Source: a bacterium (GTDB lineage Bacteria > Desulfobacterota > Anaeroferrophillalia > Anaeroferrophillales > Anaeroferrophillaceae). Taken from it: 13,549 nucleotides of DNA. The DNA is taken from contig JAOZRP010000027.1 in NCBI GenBank assembly GCA_029940125.1, positions 1 through 13,549 on the forward strand, read 5' to 3'. The translations under genes were made by a program, and so were the position numbers. Of the stretch, positions 5,194 to 12,449 are shown in pieces (position 1 is the first letter of the stretch; every line of letters starts with the position of its first letter). The notes under the pieces are model-generated. The model saw nothing but the letters and a program-made list of their open reading frames with translations. It was not told the DNA's origin and searched no databases.

Positions 5194-6810
5194 ATGGATG
5201 TGAAAGCGAAAAAATGGCTGGTTTTTGTCATGTGTATTTTCCTGCTGGGGGCTCTCTTTCTGGTCGCCCGCAACGAATCGGCCCGCTTTGCCAAAAAAAT
5301 GGGACTGGAGCCACACAATATCCACGTAAGTGATGCCAGCAAGCCATGTCTCGAATGTCATAAGCGCAAAGGAGTGGCTCCCAAAATGATTGAGCAGTGG
5401 GAAGGCAGCCTGCACGCCGCCAAGGGCATTGACTGCATCCAATGCCATAAAGCCGAAAAAGGTGATTTTGACGCCTTCACCTGCCCGGAATCCAACCTTC
5501 TCGTGGCCCAGTTTCCAACCCCGAAAGACTGCGCCAAGTGCCATAAGGAAGAGGTCAAGGATTTTACCGAAAGCAAACACGCTTTTCCCTTCTGGCTCTA
5601 TGCCAATGCCGACCGGGCAGTTTTTGAGCCGATTGTCGGCACCCACCACGGCTGCGAGGAATGTCACCAGATCACCAACTTCTGGCCCGACGGCAGCATC
5701 GGCGAATGCGACGCCTGTCACCCGAAGCACAGTTTCAGCATCGCCGTGGCCCGCCAGCCGGAAACCTGCGGCGAGTGCCATATCGGCCCCGACCATCCCC
5801 ACATTGAACTCTATCTCGAATCCAAGCACGGCAACATTTTCAAAGCCAACCAGAGTAAAATGGACCTGAACTTCCACAGTTCAACGGACAAGCCTATTCC
5901 CATTGAAGTCCCGGTCTGCACCACCTGCCACATGGATTCAGTTCCCGGGGTCAAGGGCTCACACAACGTCAGTGCCCGCCTGGCCTGGGAGTCACAGGCT
6001 CCCTGGAGTTTCCGCACCGTCTGGTTTGACGAGGAATTGGGCGACTGGCAGGCCAAACGCAAGCGGATGACCGGCGTCTGCCTCAATTGCCACGGCAGCA
6101 AGTTTGTTAACATGTACATGCTCAATGCCGATCTCACTAACCTGCAGTACAATGAAATTCGCCGGGCGTTCGTCTATTGGAACAAGAAATACACCAAGGA
6201 AGGGATTGTCGACCGCATCAAAATGGGCGACAAATTCTATTCAAACCCGGTCATCAACGGCTGGGATGAAAAGCCCGAACACCTGATGTACGACTCCTGG
6301 CACCACGAAGGCCGTCGTTTCCGGCATGGAGCCGAAATGATGGGCGCCGACTATACCAACTGGCACGGCGTCTGGGAACTGCAGCACAACCTGATGGAAA
6401 TGATTGAATACGGGGCCGAGCACGGCGACGCCGAAGCCAAGGCAATTGCCGACAACAACAGCCCGACCAAGTTCATGACCTACAAAATTTATGACGTTCC
6501 CGGCAACGAGTGGGGCATCGGCACCGAAAAGTACAAAACTCCGGTGCTCTACAAGATCATCCCCGACTACTGGGAAAAGGTTAAAGCCAACGTTGAGGCG
6601 GCCTACAAGGGCGGCATGCTCTCCAAAGAGCAGTGGGACCTGTGGATGGAGCGCTACAACAACCGTGACCACTACCTGGGAACCAAGTATCCTGACAGCC
6701 AGATTTTCAAGGACTACAAGGAAAGGTTCAACAAAGACATGAAGAACCTCAAGGAAAAGGCCATCGGCCTGAAGCTGCCGACTCCGGCACCTTTTACGGA
6801 AGTTCATTAA
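5194..6810 (+). CDS. Membrane-anchored octaheme cytochrome c, hydroxylamine oxidoreductase (HAO) family
   Basis: The protein has 538 residues and exactly eight C-x-x-C-H motifs, at C52, C81, C113, C154, C172, C192, C242 and C296. The block C-G-E-C-H-I-G-P-D-H-P-H-I-E followed by E-S-K-H-G and the later G-A-D-Y-T-N-W-H-G (384-392) are HAO-family signatures. In HAO the fourth heme is catalytic. Family members either oxidise hydroxylamine or hydrazine, or reduce nitrite or NO to ammonium; the reductive ones lack the tyrosine crosslink to the catalytic heme. The C-terminal half after heme 8 is helical and heme-free, as usual. Residues 8-24 form one hydrophobic helix with no clear cleavage site, so the protein is probably anchored and faces the periplasm. 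AAGGAG lies 9 nt upstream of the ATG. The place in the operon is where cytochrome c1 or f would be, suggesting it takes electrons straight from the Rieske protein. Confidence 0.93.
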   Translation: MDVKAKKWLVFVMCIFLLGALFLVARNESARFAKKMGLEPHNIHVSDASKPCLECHKRKGVAPKMIEQWEGSLHAAKGIDCIQCHKAEKGDFDAFTCPESNLLVAQFPTPKDCAKCHKEEVKDFTESKHAFPFWLYANADRAVFEPIVGTHHGCEECHQITNFWPDGSIGECDACHPKHSFSIAVARQPETCGECHIGPDHPHIELYLESKHGNIFKANQSKMDLNFHSSTDKPIPIEVPVCTTCHMDSVPGVKGSHNVSARLAWESQAPWSFRTVWFDEELGDWQAKRKRMTGVCLNCHGSKFVNMYMLNADLTNLQYNEIRRAFVYWNKKYTKEGIVDRIKMGDKFYSNPVINGWDEKPEHLMYDSWHHEGRRFRHGAEMMGADYTNWHGVWELQHNLMEMIEYGAEHGDAEAKAIADNNSPTKFMTYKIYDVPGNEWGIGTEKYKTPVLYKIIPDYWEKVKANVEAAYKGGMLSKEQWDLWMERYNNRDHYLGTKYPDSQIFKDYKERFNKDMKNLKEKAIGLKLPTPAPFTEVH

Positions 6811-6832
6811 CCGTTAGCCCTTAATGGTCATG

Positions 6833-6867
6833 CCGGTGGCGGAGGCGTCATTTGCCTCCGCCGCCGG
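6833..6867 (+). terminator. Strong 14-bp hairpin after the octaheme gene
   Basis: Arms CCGGTGGCGGAGGC (6833-6846) and GCCTCCGCCGCCGG (6854-6867) pair over 14 bp with a single G-U and a 7-nt loop. No T-run follows, so this is not a classical intrinsic terminator. It may be a Rho-type or pausing end, or a 3' stabiliser that separates expression of the cytochrome from the chaperone gene downstream. Confidence 0.6.
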
Positions 6868-6881
6868 ACATGCACTAAATA

Positions 6882-6901
6882 ATCCCAGGAAGATCCTGGA
6901 T
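6882..6901 (+). repeat. Small inverted repeat ahead of the SurA-like gene
   Basis: ATC-C-CAGGA and TCCTG-GAT arms pair with one bulged C around an AGA loop, just downstream of the larger hairpin. It ends 14 nt before the start codon at 6916 and covers the zone where a ribosome site would be expected; only a weak ACGGA remains outside. Low translation, or translation dependent on unfolding, is possible. Confidence 0.3.
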
Positions 6902-6915
6902 ACGGACAAAAACCC

Positions 6916-7434
6916 ATGAAAAAAACATTCTTCACGATCATTACTTTTTCCCTGATACTGTTAATTTTTTTACCGGGAAGCGCCACCGGCAACGACCAGA
7001 ATGTCCTCGCCACCCTTGACGGCAAACCCGTTACCAGCGGCGATTTCCAAAACTATCTGAAGCTTTTTGACAACGACCCCCGTTTCCGGCCTGACACCCC
7101 TGAAGCCAGGAAAAAACTCCTGGAACATCTGATCGACCGCACCATTCTTTTGCAGTACGCCAAAAAGCACGGCTACTTTGAACTAAAAGAACTGCAGAGG
7201 CACAGCAGTCTCAACCAGCAGGAAAAGGAAACCATCATCCTGCGCCAACTGTTGACCGACAAAATATCCAATCAGGTGCACTGTTCCCAAGATGAAATTA
7301 AAGCCTATCAAAAAGCCCATCCACAACTCACCTCTAAACGGGCTAAGGAACAATTAACCAGTCAAAAGCAGCAAAAACTTTTCAAAACATTTATGGACCA
7401 ATTAAAAAAAGAACACACCATCATCATCAACTGA
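6916..7434 (+). CDS. Periplasmic SurA-N-like chaperone without a PPIase domain
   Basis: This 172-residue protein begins with a Sec signal peptide: K-K at positions 2-3, a hydrophobic core to about residue 20, and likely cleavage near A-T-G-N at 23-26. The mature part starts V-L-A-T-L-D-G-K-P-V-T, then a helical stretch with L-L-E-H-L-I-D-R-T-I-L-L-Q-Y-A, the pattern of SurA/PpiC N-terminal chaperone domains (roughly residues 30-130). The C-terminus is a Lys/Gln-rich helix. A parvulin PPIase domain, about 90 residues in SurA or PpiC, is missing, and the C-terminus is not cut by a visible frameshift. It could help fold or hemylate the exported octaheme cytochrome next to it, which is inference from position. 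The family call is good, the client unknown. Confidence 0.75.
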   Translation: MKKTFFTIITFSLILLIFLPGSATGNDQNVLATLDGKPVTSGDFQNYLKLFDNDPRFRPDTPEARKKLLEHLIDRTILLQYAKKHGYFELKELQRHSSLNQQEKETIILRQLLTDKISNQVHCSQDEIKAYQKAHPQLTSKRAKEQLTSQKQQKLFKTFMDQLKKEHTIIIN

Positions 7435-7453
7435 GACTTTTACACACCCCGGT

Positions 7454-7465
7454 AACGATATCGTT
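7454..7465. repeat. Perfect 12-bp palindrome upstream of the molybdoenzyme operon
   Basis: AACGATATCGTT reads the same on both strands. It lies 20 bp after the SurA-like stop codon and about 220 bp ahead of the molybdoenzyme start. The arms do not resemble FNR, NarL or NsrR half-sites. It could be an operator, or chance. Confidence 0.25.
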
Positions 7466-7617
7466 CTTTGGCATTTTCACCTGCCCGAAATTGACGATTT
7501 ATTTTTTCAGCTGAAAAATTCTGTTTGACGCAACCTGCCTTTCAACACGCACCGCCAATCACCTTACCGTCAATCTCTGTACAGCCGTAATGCATCCAAT
7601 TCTTACACGCGAGCAAA

Positions 7618-7640
7618 AAAAGGCAGCGTTTACGCCTTTT
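7618..7640 (+). terminator. Hairpin with short T-run in the molybdoenzyme leader
   Basis: AAAAGGC (7618-7624) and GCCTTTT (7634-7640) form a 7-bp stem around a 9-nt loop, ending in four T. It resembles a weak intrinsic terminator 45 bp before the start codon. It could end read-through from the cytochrome operon. A TACAAT (7649-7654) immediately after it could be a separate -10 for the molybdoenzyme genes, with no clear -35. Confidence 0.35.
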
Positions 7641-7685
7641 CACTATTATACAATATGCAATACGCGGGGCATAAAGGAGGGATAC

Positions 7686-10600
7686 ATGATGACCGACAAA
7701 AAAATTACCAGACGACATTTTCTTGGAACCATGGCAGCTGGTGCTGCCACAACCGCTCTACTCCCAACCCTGGCTGCTTGCAGCAGCAATCTGCAAAAAG
7801 GAAAATTTGTCGGCAAAAGACTTCATGAAGCCGGCGAAGAAGCCTACCGCCAGGCCTTTGCTTTTGACAAAATCATCAGAACCAGCTGCGCCGGTAACTG
7901 CACTCAGGCCTGTGGCTGGAATGCTTTTGTCAAAGGCGGCAAATATATTGTTGCCAATGAACCGGCCGGAGATTATGACCGCTTTGACCCGGTTTTGGGA
8001 ACTCTTTACAATCCCCGGGGCTGCATGCGGGGCGCCAGCTATCTGAAATATGTCAACGGCCAGGTACGGTTGAAACATCCCTTAATCAGAGTTGGCAAGC
8101 GGGGAGAAGGCAAATTCCGTCGGGCTACCTGGGACGAGGTCATGAATCTGATGGCCACTAAACTGACTGACATTGCCCGTCGCAACGGTGCTGACAGCAT
8201 CGTTTTCTTCAGCCCCATTCCCGCCTTCAACTATGTCTCCGCCGGAGCCGGATACCGATTGTGCAAATTGATGGGTGCTTCCGGACCTCTGAGTTTTTAC
8301 GACTGGTACTGCGACCTGCCGCCGGGTGAGCCCATGACCTGGGCATTTCAAACCGACGAAAGCGAAGAGGCCGACTGGGTTAACGCCAAACTGCTGATTT
8401 TCTGGGGTGCCAATGTCGCGGAATCGCGAATGGCCGCCGCTCATCACCTGGCTGAAGCCCGCTATCAGGGCACAAAAATCATCAACATTTTCACCGATTA
8501 CAACGCCACCTCCAGAATGGGGGATGTGTTTATTTCACCCAAGCCGGGAACTGATGCCGCGTTAGTCATGGGTTTGATCAAAATCATGATCGACAACCAC
8601 TGGTATGAAGAAGATTACATCAAAACTTTCACCGACCTCCCTTTTCTGGTTCGTGCTGACAACAAAAGATTTTTGCGGGAAGCAGATGTGATCAAGGGGG
8701 GAAGCCCTTTCAAACTCTACATCTGGGATAAAAACAGCGACAAACCGATATTGGCGCCTGGAACGCTGGGAGACAACCGGGAGACGCTGGACCTAGCCCG
8801 CTTTGGATTGGATCCCGATTTGGAAGCCGACGGTAAAATAACCCTAGTCAACGGCAAGCAGGTTGTCGTTGAAACCGTATTTGCCAAACTGAAAAACGAG
8901 GTTAAAAGCTACTCGCCTCAGCGGGTAAACGACCTTACCGGAGTTGGCGCCCAGGCCCTGAAATCGCTGGCCCACGACCTGCATACCATCAAACCGGCCA
9001 TGATTGTCGAAGGCGGCGGCACCAACCACTGGTTCAATAATGATGTCAACAATCGTGCCATGATTTTATTAATGGCTTTAACCGGCAACGTCGGTAAAAG
9101 CGGCGGTGGCTTCAATCAGTACACCGGTCAATACAAGGTATGGCTCAGTGGCCTGGGGAAATACGGCATGATTTTAAAGGCCCGGCCCCAGAACGGCACT
9201 CTTTTTGTCTGGAGTCATTACGATGCCCAGCTCTGGCGCCTGGGGAAAACCTACCCGGAAATGGTTAAAGCCATTGAAAACGGGTCCCTCAAAAAACTTC
9301 CCAACGGCTGTCCGGTAAGCAGTAGGAAAGAAGACGGCTGGGCTTACAATTATTACCTGCTGCTCAAATCCCTGGCCAACAAGTGGATGCCCGTTTACCC
9401 GAAGCCCCCGAAACATCCCAAAGCCATGGTCATCTGGCGGGGAAATTTCCTCAACCAGGGAAAAAGCGGCCATCGGACCAGGGAATGGTTTGCCAACGAC
9501 CAGCTGTTGGAATTCGTGGTTACCATTGATTTCCGGATAAACTCCACCGCCCTTTATTCGGACGTCATCCTGCCGGCGGCCACCTGGTATGAAAAATTTG
9601 ACGTGGAAACCACGCCCATGCACCCTTATCTGCAGGGACAGAGCGCCTGCATTGAACCTCTCTATGAAGCCCGCACGGATTTCAGCATTTTCAAGGAGTT
9701 GAGTTCCCGGCTGCAGAACCGGGCCCGCACCCTGGTTGCGGAAGGCCGCTGGAACGGCAAATGGGAGGACAAGGAAAAAAATCAGGTTATCGATTTCACC
9801 ACTCTCTACAACAAGTTCACCGCCAATGGCACTTTGGATACCGACGTCAAAGCGGCAAAATTCATTCTGGCAAAAAGTCCGATAATGTATCCAAATCCGG
9901 ATGAATATCGGGCCAACCGTCAGGCGTTTGCCCCTGAAATGCAGCAACTGATCGAAAACAAATTGTTTGCCGGTGATGTGTCAGGCTACCTGGACGGTAT
10001 TCTTGAGCTCATCAAAACAGGACCGCTTCCCTTTCCTGCCGCCCAGTACAAACGTCCACTGGTACCGTTCAGTGAAAACGTAGAACAAAAAATACCCTGG
10101 CCCGGCGGCGGCAAGCTGGCTAAAGAAAAGGTTGCCATCGCCCCCGGGGTGAAAATGCCCAGATTGTATGCCAAAAAATTCCTCGGCATGATCTCTCCCA
10201 AAACCCTGTCAGGGCGGCAGCAGTTTTATATCGATCACTCCTACTTCCTGGATCTGCACAATGAACTGCCCGTCTACAAAAAACCCGAATATGATCTGCT
10301 GCCGGATGGGAAAACCCCGGCGCCGCTTAAATTCAACTCTCCCCATGGTCGTTGGGGTACCCACTCCACTTTCCGGGACGTCGATGTGCTGCTTCGCCTG
10401 CAGCGTGGTGAAGTTATCATTATGATGTCCAGAAATGACGCCCGCTCACGGAACATTGCCGATGGGGACATCGTCCAGGTGTTTAACATCTATGGGCGAA
10501 TGGTTTGCAAAGTCAAAGTTTCCCCCGGTATTCGCAACGGCGAGGTAAGGGTGGAAAATGGCGGTGAAATGTTCAACTGCCGCGAAGGCTGGTTCAATCT

Positions 10601-10748
10601 TATTACCCCGATTCGTCCGAAGCCAACCCAGTCGGTTAAATATCCGGAAGAAAAGGGCGCGCCATATTACCATCTGAAGTACGGTTGGAATTTCTGGGGC
10701 GTGACCGGCAACGAATGTGACACTTCGGTAGAAGTCAGGAAAATCTAA
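7686..10748 (+). CDS. Tat-exported type II molybdopterin oxidoreductase, catalytic (NarG-like) subunit
   Basis: This 1020-residue enzyme binds Mo-bis-MGD. A twin-arginine signal T-R-R-H-F-L (R9-R10) leads to a lipobox-like L-A-A-C (C32), so a periplasmic, perhaps lipid-anchored, protein is expected. The FS0 [4Fe-4S] ligands are C68, C72, C76 and C113; NarG has His at the first position. The block S-F-Y-D-W-Y-C-D-L-P-P (203-213) is the hallmark of type II enzymes, D206 being the likely Asp ligand to molybdenum. The following Q-T-D-E-S-E-E-A-D-W and K-P-G-T-D-A-A-L motifs and the C-terminal H-G-R-W-G-T-H-S-T are NarG-like too. This group includes nitrate, (per)chlorate and selenate reductases, nitrite oxidoreductase and ethylbenzene dehydrogenase. 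Nitrate reductase is favoured by context only. I chose the ATG at 7686 (or 7689) because AAAGGAGGG lies just upstream; the in-frame ATG at 7590 would bury the signal. No membrane gamma subunit is encoded in the window. Confidence 0.93.
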   Translation: MMTDKKITRRHFLGTMAAGAATTALLPTLAACSSNLQKGKFVGKRLHEAGEEAYRQAFAFDKIIRTSCAGNCTQACGWNAFVKGGKYIVANEPAGDYDRFDPVLGTLYNPRGCMRGASYLKYVNGQVRLKHPLIRVGKRGEGKFRRATWDEVMNLMATKLTDIARRNGADSIVFFSPIPAFNYVSAGAGYRLCKLMGASGPLSFYDWYCDLPPGEPMTWAFQTDESEEADWVNAKLLIFWGANVAESRMAAAHHLAEARYQGTKIINIFTDYNATSRMGDVFISPKPGTDAALVMGLIKIMIDNHWYEEDYIKTFTDLPFLVRADNKRFLREADVIKGGSPFKLYIWDKNSDKPILAPGTLGDNRETLDLARFGLDPDLEADGKITLVNGKQVVVETVFAKLKNEVKSYSPQRVNDLTGVGAQALKSLAHDLHTIKPAMIVEGGGTNHWFNNDVNNRAMILLMALTGNVGKSGGGFNQYTGQYKVWLSGLGKYGMILKARPQNGTLFVWSHYDAQLWRLGKTYPEMVKAIENGSLKKLPNGCPVSSRKEDGWAYNYYLLLKSLANKWMPVYPKPPKHPKAMVIWRGNFLNQGKSGHRTREWFANDQLLEFVVTIDFRINSTALYSDVILPAATWYEKFDVETTPMHPYLQGQSACIEPLYEARTDFSIFKELSSRLQNRARTLVAEGRWNGKWEDKEKNQVIDFTTLYNKFTANGTLDTDVKAAKFILAKSPIMYPNPDEYRANRQAFAPEMQQLIENKLFAGDVSGYLDGILELIKTGPLPFPAAQYKRPLVPFSENVEQKIPWPGGGKLAKEKVAIAPGVKMPRLYAKKFLGMISPKTLSGRQQFYIDHSYFLDLHNELPVYKKPEYDLLPDGKTPAPLKFNSPHGRWGTHSTFRDVDVLLRLQRGEVIIMMSRNDARSRNIADGDIVQVFNIYGRMVCKVKVSPGIRNGEVRVENGGEMFNCREGWFNLITPIRPKPTQSVKYPEEKGAPYYHLKYGWNFWGVTGNECDTSVEVRKI

Positions 10749-10766
10749 CAAGCAGAGGAGGATATC

Positions 10767-11681
10767 ATGTGGGGAATGGTAATTGATCTCAACAAGTGTC
10801 TGGGGTGCCAATCCTGCACCGTCGCCTGCAAAATGTTGTGGAGCGACCGGGATGGCGCTGACCACATGTGGTTTACCATCGTCGAAACCCGCCCGGGTAA
10901 TGGCTACCCGAAAAACTGGGAGGAAAAATCTATCAAAAAACAACCAATGGCCGAAAGCGATTACGAGATTGTACAAAAGTTTGATTACCAGAAACTTCAG
11001 AACAATCCGGGCAAAGGCATGCCAAAAGCCATGGCCCAAATGAAAAATGGTCCCAACTGGGATGAAGACATCGGCCGGGGGAAAAATGTCAATGATGCCT
11101 GGTTCTACTACCTGCCGATCGGCTGCATGCATTGTGAAGACCCCAAATGCATTCCCGCCTGCCCGGAAAAAGCGATTTACAAACGGGCTGACGGTACCGT
11201 TCTCATTGATCCGGAGCTCTGCCAGGGGGCGGAAGAATGTATTGATGCCTGTCCCTACAAACGCCTGTTTATCAACCACAACACCGGTAAAGCTGAAAAA
11301 TGCATTCTTTGCTATCCCCGGGTTGAAAAAGGCATGCCGCCCATCTGCGTGCAGAACTGCCCCGGTAAAGCCCGCTTTTTCGGTGACCTTGACGACCCGG
11401 AAAGCCCCGTCTACCAGCTGGTAAAAAAATTCAAGGTAGCGGTACCTTTGCATGCGGAGTTCGGAACCAAACCGCAGATATTCTACATTCCCCCTGTTTT
11501 TGGCCCCAAGGCTCTTGATCAGCAGGGAAATAATCAGGGCCGACGTGAAGATGACACCTACCTGAAACAGCAGTTCGGACAAGCTATTGATCAGGTTAAG
11601 GCAACCATGGAAAAAGAACGAGGCCGACAAAGGTCAGCCTTGATGGATGTTTTGTGCGCCTACCCCACTTGGAAGGTTTGA
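10767..11681 (+). CDS. NarH-like iron-sulfur beta subunit
   Basis: The 304-residue electron-transfer partner of the molybdoenzyme follows it by 18 bp with GAGGAGG as ribosome site. Four cluster motifs are visible: C11-x2-C14-x2-C17-x3-C21; C120-x2-C123-x4-C128-x3-C132; C152-x2-A155-x2-C158-x3-C162; and C179-x2-C182-x11-C194-x3-C198. In the third motif the second Cys is replaced by Ala; NarH has Trp there and holds a [3Fe-4S] cluster, so the same cluster type is expected. The insert between motifs one and two with V-E-T-R-P-G-N-G-Y-P-K is a NarH/PcrB-type feature, which supports the type II assignment of the alpha subunit. It has no signal peptide and would be co-exported with the Tat-signal-bearing alpha subunit. 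It is much shorter than E. coli NarH and close to the periplasmic relatives. Confidence 0.94.
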   Translation: MWGMVIDLNKCLGCQSCTVACKMLWSDRDGADHMWFTIVETRPGNGYPKNWEEKSIKKQPMAESDYEIVQKFDYQKLQNNPGKGMPKAMAQMKNGPNWDEDIGRGKNVNDAWFYYLPIGCMHCEDPKCIPACPEKAIYKRADGTVLIDPELCQGAEECIDACPYKRLFINHNTGKAEKCILCYPRVEKGMPPICVQNCPGKARFFGDLDDPESPVYQLVKKFKVAVPLHAEFGTKPQIFYIPPVFGPKALDQQGNNQGRREDDTYLKQQFGQAIDQVKATMEKERGRQRSALMDVLCAYPTWKV

Positions 11682-11696
11682 ACCTGAGCTGAATAA

Positions 11697-11739
11697 TTCC
11701 TGGTTGGGGACATAAAATCACGGCGTCCCCAACCAGGAA
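11697..11739 (+). repeat. Perfect 15-bp stem-loop between the beta subunit and chaperone genes
   Basis: TTCCTGGTTGGGGAC (11697-11711) and GTCCCCAACCAGGAA (11725-11739) are perfectly complementary with a 13-nt loop. The downstream flank is A-rich, not T-rich, on the plus strand, so intrinsic termination is unlikely. It may protect the upstream message from 3' exonucleases and lower expression of the chaperone relative to the enzyme subunits. Confidence 0.75.
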
Positions 11740-11761
11740 AAAGAATAAAGGGAGATCTTGC

Positions 11762-12367
11762 ATGACAAAGAGCCAAAATAACGCCAGGAGCAGCATGTAT
11801 AAATATCTTTCGCTGGCCATTGACTATCCGACCGGACAAACTGCCGACCTGCTCGGCAGTGGCATGTTTTTTACGGAAAGTGCGGTCCAGCTGAAAGCGT
11901 TGCCGTCGGCATACCAGGATCTGGCTGACAGTTTATTTATGTTAAAGGAAAAATTAGCGGCCTTTGAAAACCTGGAAGATCTTCAGGTTGTTTATACCAC
12001 CCTTTTTGACTTGGCCGTTAACAAACCATCGTATTCTCTCTATGAATCAGTCAACATCATGCCGACGGCAAAAGCGGAAAAAATCGCTGTTTTTCTTGCC
12101 GATCTCGAAACTTTGTACGGCAGCCAGGGAATTATTTTGAGTGACCGCGACATGCCCGATCACCTGGCCACCGAACTGGAATTCATGCATTTTCTCTGCA
12201 GCCAGAAAAACATTGAGCAACAAATCCATTTCCTTAATGCCCATCTGATGAATTGGGTCCCATTATTAGCCCAACAATTTTCCAACCAAACCAGGGGCAA
12301 TTTTTATCCTCTTCTGATAACTTTTATTGCTCAATTTCTGGATATTGACCACCGGGAACTTGTCTGA
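11762..12367 (+). CDS. TorD/DmsD/NarJ-type molybdoenzyme maturation chaperone
   Basis: This all-helical 201-residue cytoplasmic protein would bind the Tat signal of the catalytic subunit and hold it for cofactor insertion. The family signature is visible at P-D-H-L-A-T-E-L-E-F-M (132-142), and L-Y-E-S at 93-96 matches the loop ahead of it. Length is typical for TorD-like proteins. GGGAG lies 8 nt upstream of the ATG. It is third in the cluster, behind alpha and beta and after a stem-loop. That order, with no gamma subunit between beta and chaperone, differs from narGHJI and resembles periplasmic type II enzyme operons lacking an anchor gene. Confidence 0.88.
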   Translation: MTKSQNNARSSMYKYLSLAIDYPTGQTADLLGSGMFFTESAVQLKALPSAYQDLADSLFMLKEKLAAFENLEDLQVVYTTLFDLAVNKPSYSLYESVNIMPTAKAEKIAVFLADLETLYGSQGIILSDRDMPDHLATELEFMHFLCSQKNIEQQIHFLNAHLMNWVPLLAQQFSNQTRGNFYPLLITFIAQFLDIDHRELV

Positions 12368-12449
12368 AGTTTGATGCTAATCGCCTGTTTTTCAGCCTTT
12401 CAATTCCCCGCCTTTAAAATGAAAGTGGAGGCATAAACTGTTTCCATTA

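Noticed and set aside
5194..6810. NrfA pentaheme nitrite reductase, or octaheme tetrathionate/ONR-type reductase
   Set aside because: There are eight motifs, all C-x-x-C-H, with no C-x-x-C-K catalytic motif as in NrfA or ONR, and the H-P-H-I-E / E-S-K-H-G and D-Y-T-N-W-H-G blocks are HAO-like.
7590..7685. N-terminal extension of the molybdoenzyme from ATG 7590
   Set aside because: It would place 32 residues ahead of the twin-arginine signal and run through a hairpin; ATG 7686 has a strong AAAGGAGGG just upstream.
10446..11630. Minus-strand open frame of 394 codons opposite the NarH-like gene
   Set aside because: The sense strand encodes sixteen well-placed cysteine-motif positions; the antisense frame has no recognisable fold and spans two genes.
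12371..12384. Third FNR-like site TTGAT-GCTA-ATCGC after the chaperone gene
   Set aside because: The second half-site has two mismatches at key positions, and a better site lies 80 bp closer to the next gene.
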